Shown piece by piece: positions 27,354 to 36,656 of a DNA stretch of 64,000 nt. Position numbers and translations under genes: made by a program. The stretch is from Prosthecobacter debontii (GTDB taxonomy: Bacteria; Verrucomicrobiota; Verrucomicrobiia; Verrucomicrobiales; Verrucomicrobiaceae): the NCBI RefSeq assembly GCF_900167535.1, contig NZ_FUYE01000010.1:1-64000 (forward strand). Reading direction: 5' to 3'. Within the stretch, counting starts at the first letter, position 1, and each line of letters opens with the position of its first letter. The notes below the pieces were generated by a model that saw nothing but the letters and a program-made list of their open reading frames with translations, made no database searches and was not told the DNA's origin.

Positions 27354-28604
27354 ATGCGTCTGACTAAGCTCACCTTGAAGAACTTTGCGCCCTTTGCCGA
27401 TGGCGAAATGGATTTCCCTGCCGTGGAAGGTGAAGACACTGAAGGGCTCGCTGAAGTGCATCTTTTCACCGGTGAAAACGGCACCGGGAAAACACGAGTG
27501 CTTGCCGCACTCATGGGCGCGCTAGGCAATCTGAATCCGCTCCAAGATCGAGTGAGGCAGGACTCGGGGGCGGAGATTGAGGTGTGGGGAAAAACCGTCG
27601 GTAAGACAACCCTTTCAAGTTACGAAGGTTCATGGGGCTATCGAAACGGAGCAGAAGATCCAGCGAAGCCCAGTTTTCCGATTCAACATGATATAGCCTT
27701 TGCATTAGCAGGAACAAGCATTGCATTACTTGATGATGTCAAGGTGAGTGCGGGAGCAGAAATCAAACCTGCGCGCGTTCATGAGACTTTGAATATTAGC
27801 GGCTCTGTCGGTGGGGTTGGAATTCTTCAGCGACTGATGAATCTAAGAATGCAAGTGGCCCTTGAGCGAGACGCTAATGGGGCTGCCACTCAGGGACGGA
27901 TGACAAGCTGCCTTACCCAATTAGAACAAGCGATCTCGACCATCTCAGGAAAATCTTTTTCTATCGTGGTCAAACCAGGAAGAGAGATTCGTCTGATGGC
28001 TATGTGGGGAGATGTCGAACTCTACTTCTCCGAACTCCCTGATGGCATGCGATCACTCTTAAACTGGCTCGCTGGCTGGGTCGTTCTTCAGGCGGAACAT
28101 TATGATGAAGCCGAGGCTCCACTGAATGAACCAGTGGTTCTCATCCTCGACGAACCCGAGAACCATCTGCATCCCGCTTGGCAGCGGCGTGTCTTGCCTG
28201 CGGTGCAGAAGTTGTTTCCGAAGGCACAGATGTTTGTGGTTACCCACTCGCCCTTTGTGGTGAGTTCCCTGAATGTCGGTTGGATTCACAAGTTCACCCG
28301 CAATTCCCAGGGTCGTGTCGAGATCGAGCCGCCCAAAGCAGCAAGCCGCGGTGACAGCTACATGACGGCGGTGCAGGAAGTTCTCGATTTAGCCGAATGG
28401 TTCGATCCCGAAACAGAACAGGAAATCGCCGACTTTGAAGCAGCTCTCGACAAAGCCTATGAGAACAATGGCAGCAGTGTGAACGAGATGCGGAGGAAAG
28501 CCGATAAACTGGCTCAACGGAGTCAAGAGGTCACCAATCTCGTGATGGGACTGGTGGCACAATTTGACCGCACGGCAGCAGCCCGTGAAAAATCTGTGAA
28601 CTGA
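27354..28604 (+). CDS. AAA/SMC-like ATPase, PtuA-like (Septu-type defence)
   Basis: A 416-residue ATPase of the ABC/SMC-like AAA_15/AAA_21 type. The N-terminus LTLKNFAPFADGEMDF is the usual strand before Walker A, HLFTGENGTGKTRVL (about residue 39). The late motifs are LILDEPENHLHPAWQR (Walker B with catalytic Glu, about 264) and VTHSPFVVSS (H-loop, about 295). Immediately downstream (11 bases) is an HNH protein, so the pair has the PtuA/PtuB architecture of Septu and of retron-associated effectors. Those cleave nucleic acid on phage infection, and the same role is inferred here. There is no toprim domain, so it is not an OLD nuclease. Confidence 0.8.
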   Translation: MRLTKLTLKNFAPFADGEMDFPAVEGEDTEGLAEVHLFTGENGTGKTRVLAALMGALGNLNPLQDRVRQDSGAEIEVWGKTVGKTTLSSYEGSWGYRNGAEDPAKPSFPIQHDIAFALAGTSIALLDDVKVSAGAEIKPARVHETLNISGSVGGVGILQRLMNLRMQVALERDANGAATQGRMTSCLTQLEQAISTISGKSFSIVVKPGREIRLMAMWGDVELYFSELPDGMRSLLNWLAGWVVLQAEHYDEAEAPLNEPVVLILDEPENHLHPAWQRRVLPAVQKLFPKAQMFVVTHSPFVVSSLNVGWIHKFTRNSQGRVEIEPPKAASRGDSYMTAVQEVLDLAEWFDPETEQEIADFEAALDKAYENNGSSVNEMRRKADKLAQRSQEVTNLVMGLVAQFDRTAAAREKSVN

Positions 28605-28615
28605 ATGCGAAGACG

Positions 28616-29278
28616 ATGCACGCCTGGGAACGACCGCAAGAGCCTGACGAACTCAAGACGCAGCATCCGGCGTTGACCTTAGCCTTTGCGGAGGAGCATC
28701 AGCGGACGGGAAAGGTTCCAAGCTGCGATTGGCCCCAGGTGAAAAATGAAAACGGTGAGATGGAAACGCTTCAAAAGATGCTTTCCCGAAGCACCTGCAT
28801 GCATTGCAGCTATTGCGATAGTCTGATGGGATATTCCAGTCGCGACACGATCGACCATTTTTTACCCAAGAAGCACTTTCCTCATCTGGCGTATGTCTGG
28901 ACCAATCTCTATCTTTGCTGCGACGGCTGCCAACGTAAGGGCACGAAGTATGATGAAGAGGCTCTGAGACCGGATGAAGCAGAATACAGTTTTAGTCGTT
29001 ACTTCCGCTATCGCAGAAACGGAGAAATGAGTGTCGTGGCAACGGATGAAAATGATCGGCGACGTGCTGAGATCACGCTCAACGTTTTAGATTTGAATGA
29101 TGTCGAGTTGGTTCGAGATCGCGCGGCCGAATTCAGAAAGCACCTCGTCCCACGTGCACGCCCCTTGCGGCCAGGACTTGATTCCAAAACAGCTTTAGCT
29201 AGGCAGGAGGCCCAACGCCCCTCATATGAAGACAGGCCATTCAGGGATTTCTTTGCTCAAGATCCTGCTCTTGGTTGA
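28616..29278 (+). CDS. HNH endonuclease, PtuB-like
   Basis: A 220-residue protein. The nuclease core is visible as CSYCD (about residue 64), then TIDHFLPKKHFPHLAYVW (catalytic His, about 80), NLYLCC and CQRKG. The four Cys would bind the structural zinc, as in HNH proteins of the PtuB/retron group. It is the second gene of the ATPase-HNH pair. The C-terminal RPLRPGLDSKTALARQEAQRP tail is basic and less conserved-looking. Cleavage target and trigger cannot be deduced from sequence. Confidence 0.8.
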   Translation: MHAWERPQEPDELKTQHPALTLAFAEEHQRTGKVPSCDWPQVKNENGEMETLQKMLSRSTCMHCSYCDSLMGYSSRDTIDHFLPKKHFPHLAYVWTNLYLCCDGCQRKGTKYDEEALRPDEAEYSFSRYFRYRRNGEMSVVATDENDRRRAEITLNVLDLNDVELVRDRAAEFRKHLVPRARPLRPGLDSKTALARQEAQRPSYEDRPFRDFFAQDPALG

Positions 29279-29385
29279 GATTGTCAGTTAATGAGATAGC
29301 CGAGAGGAGACGGTAAGGAAGTTTGCTCACGGCGTGTGCAGACCACGTCGTAGCTGCGTCTGAACGGATCATTCACTTCCCTGAC

Positions 29386-29617
29386 GGCTCTTGGGGACCA
29401 AGAGCCCTACCGTGCAAGCGGCTCTGGTAGGGCACGTTGTCCCAACGGGCCGCCCGAGGTTGTGAGCTCTCACGGGGAGGGTTTGATGAAAGTGTCAACC
29501 CAGGTGTTGGTAGGGACCGGTCTTCGACGTGGAGGCGTCGCTGTCGCTCCTTGAGAGTCGGACGAGACGCATTCATCCTTCCGCCGTTGGCTACGGAGAA
29601 TGCAGCTCGTCCCTACC
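29386..29617. repeat. cluster of inverted repeats (intergenic)
   Basis: Three nested or adjacent hairpins: GGCTCTTGG (29386-29394) with CCAAGAGCC (29398-29406); GCCCTACC (29404-29411) with GGTAGGGC (29426-29433); and GGTAGGGAC (29509-29517) with GTCCCTACC (29609-29617). The last pair bounds about 109 bp. The shared GGTAGGG core suggests degraded copies of one palindromic repeat family. They lie between two convergent genes, so the first hairpins might also end transcription. Confidence 0.45.
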
Positions 29618-29628
29618 CAGGGGGGGGA

Positions 29629-30567
29629 TCAATGCATCTCGACGGCACAGCTGCCGAGGCCGCCGCGGAAGTAGTTGAACTGCACGTTCGGGTGGTCGGC
29701 GAGCAGGGACATGGGGACGGCGGAGTCGGCGAGGCGCTTGGAGATCATGAGCGCGGTGAGGCGCTGGCCCAGAGGGTTGTCATGCATGCCGGCCTGCCAG
29801 ATGCTGACTTTCTCCGCCATCCAGGTTTCTTTGGGGCCGACGGTGATGGCCATCTTTGGCACCATGGTGATGTTACCCCCGCCGGAGGTGCGGGCGTTTT
29901 GGGAGAGGGTGACGGGATGCAGATCCACGATGCGGGTGCCGAGCTTACGATACTCCGCTGGGGGTGGCGGCTCGTTCTTCCATTTGCCGCTGCGCTTGAG
30001 CGGATCGTTGAAGGCCCAGTGCTTGATGTCCCCCTGCCCGCCTTGCATGACGATGCAGCGCACGCCGCTGTGCCAGCTTTTGACGTATTCGGTCACATCC
30101 GCCTTGGGGAAGTGCATGTGGGCATCGGACATGACGAGCTTTTTCTGGATGCGGTCGAAGCACAGCTCACGATCGGCTTTCTCAAAGGAGAGCGGATGCT
30201 CCATGGAGACTTCCTTCTTGGTCTCGGGATCATACCACTCATCCATGCCCCAGAAGTGGCCGTCCTTGATGGAGATGCCGAGGTCATTGATCAGGCGTGC
30301 CACGAGTGGCAGCTGCTCGGTGGGGCCAATGGGGCCGCAGATGCCGGTGGGGTTATCCGCAGTGGCCTGTTTCCAGGCGTGGATGTACTCCAGGGCTTGA
30401 GCCAGGTAAAAGTCCTCCAGGGTGTCATACATCACGACCTTGAATCCCGGCCGGGAGAGCTGGCGGAGATCTCTTTCAGTCAGGCGAGCTGCATCATTGA
30501 TGAGATCGTAGTCGAGCGTGGTGTAGTCCCACCAGTCGGGGGCGATGTGGCTGAGTTTGCGCGGCAT
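29629..30567 (-). CDS. glucosamine-6-phosphate deaminase/isomerase-like protein
   Basis: A 312-residue protein of the NagB/6-phosphogluconolactonase fold. The segment [17 protein letters not shown] (about residue 182) corresponds to the NagB active-site motif GxGxDGHIAFNEP, with His, Phe, Asn and Pro preserved but one extra residue. [11 protein letters not shown] (about 103) matches the Asp-Glu substrate-binding strand. NagB interconverts glucosamine-6-phosphate and fructose-6-phosphate plus ammonia. The divergence from classical NagB leaves the exact sugar phosphate uncertain. Confidence 0.7.
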   Translation of the reverse strand: MPRKLSHIAPDWWDYTTLDYDLINDAARLTERDLRQLSRPGFKVVMYDTLEDFYLAQALEYIHAWKQATADNPTGICGPIGPTEQLPLVARLINDLGISIKDGHFWGMDEWYDPETKKEVSMEHPLSFEKADRELCFDRIQKKLVMSDAHMHFPKADVTEYVKSWHSGVRCIVMQGGQGDIKHWAFNDPLKRSGKWKNEPPPPAEYRKLGTRIVDLHPVTLSQNARTSGGGNITMVPKMAITVGPKETWMAEKVSIWQAGMHDNPLGQRLTALMISKRLADSAVPMSLLADHPNVQFNYFRGGLGSCAVEMH

Positions 30568-30798
30568 GGTGTCGGAAAAAAGGGGTTAAGGTTACGCTGC
30601 GAACGCTGCGGAGTTTGCCGCCTCTCTTCTCCTTTGCCAAGACAGAAAAGCTCTACCTGCATGTGCAAGGATCATCTTATTGTGATGCTGATCCTGGCCG
30701 ACTTCTCATCCAGAGACAGCGGGTCAGATTCACAGCGTGCTTGCAGCCCCCTCTTGCAAAGCGGGCGAGTCGCACTGAAAACTGAGGGCTGACCGACC

Positions 30799-32109
30799 AT
30801 GTCCTACCCTGCCCCAGCCCCTTCCCGCATTGATCTCTCCCAGATCGGAGAGCCTGTGTATCGCGGTTCCGTCCAGCACCTGTATGCGGTGCCGGATCAC
30901 CCCGCTTACGTCGTGTTTGAAACCACCCCGGCAGGGTCGGTCTTTGATGTGGGCAGCATTTTCACCATCGAGGGCAATGACCTCAATCGCGCCATTTTCC
31001 GGCATGCGATGTACACCCGGCTGACGGAAACCGACACCTGGCAGCGGGTTCACGCCGCTCTCCTCAGCACGAGTTCCCTGAACCCCACGTGGCGGGATCA
31101 ACTGATGGATGGCCCCCTCCAGAGCATGCTGGAAGGCGGTGCCCGCACCCACCATGTGGGGATGCTGGATGGCCAGACGGGCGAGGTGGTCACCACCGGT
31201 ATGCCGACCACGCCGAGCTGCTTCAACGTGGTGCGTCGGTTCCCTGTGATGAAGCCCCCGCAGCGCAATGTGATGGGGAACTTCGTCTTTGATTACGCTC
31301 AGTTTCACCAGAGCGACACCTATGTGGTGCCTCTGGAGTACATCGTGCGTTTTGGCGTCACCAGCGGCAGTTCCATTTTACGCAAATATGAAGCTCTCAG
31401 CGACAAAGAGCGCCGCGCCTTTGAGCAGGAATTGGGACTCACTGGCCCGATGAAAGCCTGGCAGATGCTGGATCGCCCGATCTACGACCTCACCAGCAAG
31501 TATGAGCCGGAAGACCGTGCCGTGAGTAAGCAGGAGGCCTTGCTGATGTCGGGCCTCAGCGCCCAGCACTTCACCGATACGATCAAGATGGCCCTGCTGG
31601 GAGCCTGGGCGGTGAAAGACCTGCTCGATGAGATCGGGCTTCAGCTCTGGGACCTGAAGTGGGAGTTTGCGGTGGATCGCGAAAGCCTGCTGTTTGTGGA
31701 TACCATTGATGCCGATAGCTTCCGCGCGACCAGCACCGTCCAGGTGGACGGGCGTGAACTCATCATCCACTACAACAAGCAGGCTATGCGTGACTACTAC
31801 CGCATCGTCTGTGCAGACTGGTATGCAGGCATCAATGCCGCCAAAGCTGAGGCTCAAAAGCTGGGCACTCCCTTCAAACAAATCCTCAAAGAAGGTCAGG
31901 CTGCGGGGATCTACCCAGCGACGCCTGAGGTGGATGCGACTTTCCTGGAACTGCAAGCCCGCAAGACGGCCTTGATCAAAGAACACGTCCTCGGCATTTC
32001 CGATGCTGAAAAGGTTCGTGCCGGGCTGATCGAGACCGGATTGGCTGAAGCCGAATTCTACCGCAGCCGCGGCCATCTGGAGGAACTGCTGAAGCTGAAT
32101 GCTCTGTAA
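30799..32109 (+). CDS. purC: phosphoribosylaminoimidazole-succinocarboxamide synthase-like
   Basis: A 436-residue SAICAR synthetase-type protein, longer than typical PurC (about 240-300). It shows GSVQHLYAV near the start (nucleotide-binding strand), VPLEYIVRFGVTSGSS (about residue 178), LQLWDLKWEFAVD (about 285; usual form DTKFEFG) and DTIDADSFR (about 304; usual DEILTPDSSR). PurC joins CAIR and aspartate in purine synthesis. Sequence changes in two motifs mark it as a divergent PurC branch, so a related ligase role is possible. A strong terminator follows at 32182. Confidence 0.75.
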   Translation: MSYPAPAPSRIDLSQIGEPVYRGSVQHLYAVPDHPAYVVFETTPAGSVFDVGSIFTIEGNDLNRAIFRHAMYTRLTETDTWQRVHAALLSTSSLNPTWRDQLMDGPLQSMLEGGARTHHVGMLDGQTGEVVTTGMPTTPSCFNVVRRFPVMKPPQRNVMGNFVFDYAQFHQSDTYVVPLEYIVRFGVTSGSSILRKYEALSDKERRAFEQELGLTGPMKAWQMLDRPIYDLTSKYEPEDRAVSKQEALLMSGLSAQHFTDTIKMALLGAWAVKDLLDEIGLQLWDLKWEFAVDRESLLFVDTIDADSFRATSTVQVDGRELIIHYNKQAMRDYYRIVCADWYAGINAAKAEAQKLGTPFKQILKEGQAAGIYPATPEVDATFLELQARKTALIKEHVLGISDAEKVRAGLIETGLAEAEFYRSRGHLEELLKLNAL

Positions 32110-32181
32110 GAGGGAGTCACTCTGAAAGCTCTCTGCAAGAGGTGGCGACCGGGCTTAAAGGTAGCCCTCCTTCTTCCAAAC

Positions 32182-32215
32182 AAAAAGCCCTCGAACGTGA
32201 GTTCGAGGGCTTTTT
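32182..32215. terminator. bidirectional intrinsic terminator between purC and actP
   Basis: A perfect stem: AAAAAGCCCTCGAAC (32182-32196) with GTTCGAGGGCTTTTT (32201-32215) around loop GTGA. The A-run on one side and T-run on the other allow it to stop both the plus-strand purC and the minus-strand actP transcripts. Confidence 0.9.
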
Positions 32216-32239
32216 GTTAAAACGAGCTACCGTGGACGA

Positions 32240-33811
32240 TCAGTGGGAGGTCGCTTTCTCAGCGCCCAGGCCCGTGTGGGCACGCACGGACAGTTCGGCA
32301 AATTTAGACTCCGCTTCGGGATCACGAGGAGTCAGGATCGTGCCCAGATAGGCAGCGAGGAAGCCGAGAGGGATGCTGACGATGCCTGGGTTTTGCAACG
32401 GGAATGGAGCCTCTTTGCCAAAGATACCGCTCGGGCTGAGCAGGATCAGGACAATGGAGGAGATCAGCCCTACGGACAGGCCTGCGACAGCACCAGAGGT
32501 GTTGAAGCGCTTCCAAAAAACGCTGAAGATGATGACGGGCAAATTGGCACTGGCCGCCACAGCGAAGGCGAGGCCGACCAAGAAGGCGGCATTGACACTG
32601 GGGCCCAGGAAGATGGCAATGCCGATACTCACGGCACCCACGACGAAGGCGGTGATGCGGGCAACCTTCACCTCAGCCCCGGGGCGGTTTTCTTTGCCGT
32701 GGTGGATCACGTTGGAATAGAAGTCATGCGCGAAGGATGCCGAGGCACTCATGGTCAAGCCAGCGACTACAGCCAGGATGGTGGCAAAGGCGACGGCGCT
32801 GATGAAGGAGAAGAACAGCTCGCCGCCCAACTCATGAGCCAGGATCGGAGCTACCATGTTCGGATTTGGCGCACCGCTCTCGGTCAGGATGAGGGACTTC
32901 TTCAGGATGGTGGCAGCACCAAAGCCGAAGAAGGTCGTCATGATGTAGAAGAGACCAATGATCGCCATGGCCCAGACCACGGAGGACCGGGCGGTCTTAG
33001 CATCTGGCACGGTGTAGAAGCGCACCAGGATGTGTGGCAGACCCGCGGTGCCGAGCACAAGACCCAAGCCGAGAGACACCAGATCCAGAGGTCCCCAGGG
33101 GCCTGCTGCCGCGATGCCGTATTTCAGCCCAGGCTCCAGAAGGTTCTTCGGCTCTGCCGTGCCTGCATAATCGGCTTTCGACACTGCTTCAAAGAAACCA
33201 GTGAGACTGAAGCTATGATACTGGAGCACGAGATAGCTCAGCAGCACGGCACCCGCCATGAGGAGGAGAGCTTTCACGATCTGCACCCACGTGGTGGCCA
33301 ACATGCCGCCGAACACCACATACACGAGCATGAGCAGACCCACACCGATCACCGCCGGAGCAAAGGGAACATGGATGAGCTCCTTGATGATGCCACCCGC
33401 TCCCACCATCTGGGCAATCATGTAAAAGGTGGAAACTGTCAAAGTGCTGAGGGAAGCCAGCGCCCGCACCGGACGGGGACTCATGCGATAGGCCAGCAAA
33501 TCGGCCATGGTGTATTTACCCGCATTTCTCAAGGGTTCAGCGACGATCAAGAGCACCGTGATATAGGCGACCAGGAAACCGACTGAATACATGAAACCGT
33601 CGTAACCGGAGAAACAGATCATGCCGGAAATCCCCAGGAAGGAAGCGGCACTCATGTAGTCACCAGCCACAGCGAGACCGTTTTGCCAACCCGTAATGCT
33701 ACGGCCAGCGGCAAAATAGGCGCTGGCACCGGTGTTGCGTTTGGCCGCCCAGAAAGTGATCAGCAACGTGAACCCCACGAAGCAGAGGAACATGATGAGG
33801 GAGATAGACAT
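32240..33811 (-). CDS. actP: cation/acetate symporter (sodium:solute symporter family)
   Basis: A 523-residue transporter with about 13 hydrophobic segments. Conserved pieces are FAAGRSITGWQNGLAVAGDYMSAASFLGISGMI (near residue 35), the classic SSS sodium-site region, and GLAFAVAASANLPVIIFSVFWKRFNTSGA (about 415). The ActP type is supported by the DUF485 (YjcH) gene 51 bases upstream on the same strand. It imports acetate or other short carboxylates with Na+ or H+. The start at 33811 begins the first membrane helix; an in-frame ATG at 33853 is an alternative. No clear Shine-Dalgarno at either. Confidence 0.9.
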   Translation of the reverse strand: MSISLIMFLCFVGFTLLITFWAAKRNTGASAYFAAGRSITGWQNGLAVAGDYMSAASFLGISGMICFSGYDGFMYSVGFLVAYITVLLIVAEPLRNAGKYTMADLLAYRMSPRPVRALASLSTLTVSTFYMIAQMVGAGGIIKELIHVPFAPAVIGVGLLMLVYVVFGGMLATTWVQIVKALLLMAGAVLLSYLVLQYHSFSLTGFFEAVSKADYAGTAEPKNLLEPGLKYGIAAAGPWGPLDLVSLGLGLVLGTAGLPHILVRFYTVPDAKTARSSVVWAMAIIGLFYIMTTFFGFGAATILKKSLILTESGAPNPNMVAPILAHELGGELFFSFISAVAFATILAVVAGLTMSASASFAHDFYSNVIHHGKENRPGAEVKVARITAFVVGAVSIGIAIFLGPSVNAAFLVGLAFAVAASANLPVIIFSVFWKRFNTSGAVAGLSVGLISSIVLILLSPSGIFGKEAPFPLQNPGIVSIPLGFLAAYLGTILTPRDPEAESKFAELSVRAHTGLGAEKATSH

Positions 33812-33862
33812 GCGTAAGAAAGTGGAAAAAGGAACTGCGGAGAGAGGATGCAAAAAGAGGGC

Positions 33863-34174
33863 TTACTTCACGTCGGCAATAACGGCCGCGGCTTCCTTAT
33901 CCCACTTGGAGGCGACGCGCACATAAACGAAAGCCATGATCCAGGCCATGAAGAACTGTGAGAAGGCAAACAGATAAGCCACATTGACCTCGCCGAAGAC
34001 TTTCGTTTTCATGAAGTCGGGCGCATACCCCACGAGGATGGGCAGGGCCAAATAATAGGCCATGAAAAAGATGGTCGCTTTGATGATGAAGCGAGCCTTG
34101 CGACCTAGCAGGGCATGAAATTCCGGCTTTGCCGCCAGCCGGTTCCAATCCACGGGAGTTTTATTTTCGTCCAT
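33863..34174 (-). CDS. yjcH: DUF485 membrane protein (YjcH-like)
   Basis: A 103-residue protein with two membrane helices (residues about 28-50 and 62-85). The segment EFHALLGRKARFIIKATIFFMAYYLALPILVG is the DUF485 pattern. The family is almost always encoded directly upstream of actP and is thought to be an accessory subunit of the symporter. ATG 34174 is preferred; a GTG 12 bases upstream is possible. Confidence 0.85.
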   Translation of the reverse strand: MDENKTPVDWNRLAAKPEFHALLGRKARFIIKATIFFMAYYLALPILVGYAPDFMKTKVFGEVNVAYLFAFSQFFMAWIMAFVYVRVASKWDKEAAAVIADVK

Positions 34175-34349
34175 GGAACAGGACACTAGGAAGCCACTTC
34201 TAAAATGGCAAGAGGGATATCTTTTTTCTCTCTATTATCACGCTAGTTAAATCATCCTAAAGCCTGATTGAAAGAACTCATCGGTCCTGGACGCGTGCTA
34301 GTAGTGTTCGTCTTGCGCAAGCAAGTTCCCCACCGGAAGATGGCTTAAC

Positions 34350-36101
34350 ATGAAGGGACTCATCTCCGTCGTCACCACCATCCTTCAGGATCGCACCAGC
34401 CGAAGTAATCTCCAAGCGTTGGTCCGCCTCCTTGTGGTTTTAGTCGGGCTGACGGTGGTTTTTTCCATTCTCTTCCATCTGATCATGGAGTGGGAGGGCC
34501 AGAAACATTCCTGGATCACGGGGTTTTATTGGACGCTTACAGTGATGACGACCTTGGGCTTTGGCGACATCACCTTTGAGGGAGATCTGGGCCGGTTTTT
34601 CTCCATTGTCGTGCTGGTCACGGGAGTGATTTTCATGCTGGTGCTGCTGCCTTTCACCTTCATCGAGTTCTTTTATGCCCCGTGGATGCGTGCCCAGGCA
34701 GCAGCCAAGGCACCGAGAGAGCTGCCCTCGATCATGAGTAATCATGTGATCCTGACCTGCTACGATGCTGTGGCCACGGCACTGATTCCCATGCTACTCA
34801 AATACGGCCACCCTTACGTGGTTCTGTGCCCCACTCTGGTCGAGGCCCTTGAACTCGATGAACGAGGTGTCAAAGCCGCAGTGGGAGATCTCGATGATCC
34901 CGAAACCTATCGCAAGATGCGCATCGAACAGGCAGCGATGCTCGTCACCACTCGGGGCGATATGATCAACGCCAACGTCACTTTCACAGCTCGCGAACTG
35001 GCCCCCAACCTCCCCATCGTGGCCTCCGCAGGCTCTCACGGGTGCAGGGATGTCTTGGAACTCGCTGGAGCGACCTTGGTTCTGCGTCTGGAAGACGTGA
35101 TGGGCAATACGTTGGCTCGACGCATCAGCATTCGGGATTCCGACGCACACGTCATTGGCAACCTTGAAGGGCTGCTGATTGCTGAGGCATCAGCTGCTGG
35201 CACTCCGTTAGTTGGCACCACCTTAGCGCAAAGCCAAATCCGCACTCAATCAGGCGTGAGTGTCATCGGCACTTGGAATCGTGGGAAGCTTGAGATTGCC
35301 CAGCCCGATAAGGTCATCACCGATGACACCTTGTTTGTGCTCGCGGGCACCCAGAAGCAGTTGGATCAATTCAATCGATCCTTCACCACCACAAGCAAAA
35401 GCAAGCCACGTGTCCTGATCATTGGCGGCGGCAGAGTTGGCCGTGCCACTTACCACGCGCTGCGCGACATGGATGTTTGCTCGGTCAGTCTGATCGAAAA
35501 ACGGCCCGATCGTGTTCTCAATATCCCAGATGCGGTGATCGGCGACGCCATGCAGATGGATGTGCTGAAGCAAGCCGGGGCCAGAGAAGCGACTACACTC
35601 ATCATCACCACGCATGATGACGACACCAATGTGGCGCTCACCATTTTCTTTCGCCGACTGCGGAGTAACTGGCAGATTCTGACCCGAAGCACCATGGATC
35701 GAAACGTCGCTACCCTGCTGCGAGCGGGGGCGGACTTGGTCCTCTCCTACGCGGCCATGGGAGCCAATACCATCCTCAACATCCTGCGGGGTTCCGATCA
35801 TCTGCTGCTCGCCGAAGGCGTGAATGTCTTTCCCGCCGAAATTCCGGCTTCCATGGCTGGCCGAAAACTGAAGGATCTCCAGGTGCGATCACAAACGGGC
35901 TGCACCATCATTGCTGTGGAGGAAGGTGGAAAACGCGAAATCAATCCCCCAGCCGACTATCAACTGCCCATGCAGGGACGCATGTTCCTAGTCGGCACCA
36001 TTGAGGCGGAGGATCTGTTTTTGAAGAGATTCAAACCCGCCTTAGAACCTTTGCGAAAGCGCAAGCATGCCAAGGCGAAACAGCTTTCTAACGCTCCTTA
36101 A
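34350..36101 (+). CDS. potassium channel with two TrkA-N/RCK-type regulatory modules
   Basis: A 583-residue protein. The N-terminal pore module has two helices (residues about 24-46 and 82-108) around a P-loop with the selectivity filter TTLGFGDI (about 71). Cytoplasmic Rossmann domains follow at about 130-250 and 355-480, the second with the canonical IIGGGRVGRATYHAL dinucleotide motif; the first is degenerate. TrkA-C-like segments follow each (about 265-335 and 500-570). It is predicted to be a ligand-gated K+ channel. Its 3' end overlaps the convergent sufE by 14 bases. Confidence 0.88.
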   Translation: MKGLISVVTTILQDRTSRSNLQALVRLLVVLVGLTVVFSILFHLIMEWEGQKHSWITGFYWTLTVMTTLGFGDITFEGDLGRFFSIVVLVTGVIFMLVLLPFTFIEFFYAPWMRAQAAAKAPRELPSIMSNHVILTCYDAVATALIPMLLKYGHPYVVLCPTLVEALELDERGVKAAVGDLDDPETYRKMRIEQAAMLVTTRGDMINANVTFTARELAPNLPIVASAGSHGCRDVLELAGATLVLRLEDVMGNTLARRISIRDSDAHVIGNLEGLLIAEASAAGTPLVGTTLAQSQIRTQSGVSVIGTWNRGKLEIAQPDKVITDDTLFVLAGTQKQLDQFNRSFTTTSKSKPRVLIIGGGRVGRATYHALRDMDVCSVSLIEKRPDRVLNIPDAVIGDAMQMDVLKQAGAREATTLIITTHDDDTNVALTIFFRRLRSNWQILTRSTMDRNVATLLRAGADLVLSYAAMGANTILNILRGSDHLLLAEGVNVFPAEIPASMAGRKLKDLQVRSQTGCTIIAVEEGGKREINPPADYQLPMQGRMFLVGTIEAEDLFLKRFKPALEPLRKRKHAKAKQLSNAP

Positions 36102-36525
36102 AAACCCCAGCGGCCTCTTTCATTCGATCCAGCACATAATAAACGGTTTGGCTTCTTAGCCGAACCAGATGGGCGCCGATAATGCGAGGGACAAAGTCAG
36201 GAGGCACCTCCAAGATATCCTCTAGGGTGCTGCCATTCAGCCCTTTGCACAGAATCACGGTCATCGCCTTGGTCAGTGTCTGGACCTTAGGTCCCAGCTC
36301 AATCGCAAACTCCACCTTTTGACCGCTCGTCACTTTCAGAAAGACCCCCACGGTATCGGTGCATTGCTCATCCTTTCGGACATCTTCCACATCGTAAGAC
36401 TCGCCTGCTCGACGCCGAAAAGATTCCGCCTGCTCAGATTCATGGATCAGCATTTCCCGGCGTTCGGCTTCCGGTAGAAGCTCGAAAAGCTGGATCAGCT
36501 CGTCAAGGGCGGCAGGATAGGGCAT
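36088..36525 (-). CDS. sufE: SufE-like sulfur acceptor
   Basis: A 145-residue SufE-family protein. It opens with LDELIQLFELLPEAERREMLI (the LxxxF/L pattern of SufE). The catalytic cysteine is in DEQCTDTVGVFLKV (about residue 54). SKGL-like CKGLNGST and GAHLVRLRSQTVYYVLDRMK complete the fold. SufE takes persulfide from SufS, encoded divergently 132 bases away, and activates it. The usual consensus CxSxVW is modified here to CTDTVG. Confidence 0.85.
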   Translation of the reverse strand: MPYPAALDELIQLFELLPEAERREMLIHESEQAESFRRRAGESYDVEDVRKDEQCTDTVGVFLKVTSGQKVEFAIELGPKVQTLTKAMTVILCKGLNGSTLEDILEVPPDFVPRIIGAHLVRLRSQTVYYVLDRMKEAAGVFKER

Positions 36526-36656
36526 CCGTTAAGATGACGGTGGCTTTCCTCGTTCTGGAAACGAAAATTTCAGGAATTTCAGTCCGGCGACTGCACTGTC
36601 TTTCCTCACCGGTGCCTCTTGCGCGGCGTATCCAGCAATGATAGCAAAGAGCAAAC

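Noticed and set aside
25494-27461. A 655-codon minus-strand frame opposite the Roco-TIR gene
   Set aside because: The plus strand encodes clear LRR, Roc, COR and TIR motifs; the antisense product has none.
32243-33586. A 447-codon plus-strand frame opposite actP
   Set aside because: Antisense of a well-recognised symporter; the product is His/Gln/Arg-rich without domains.
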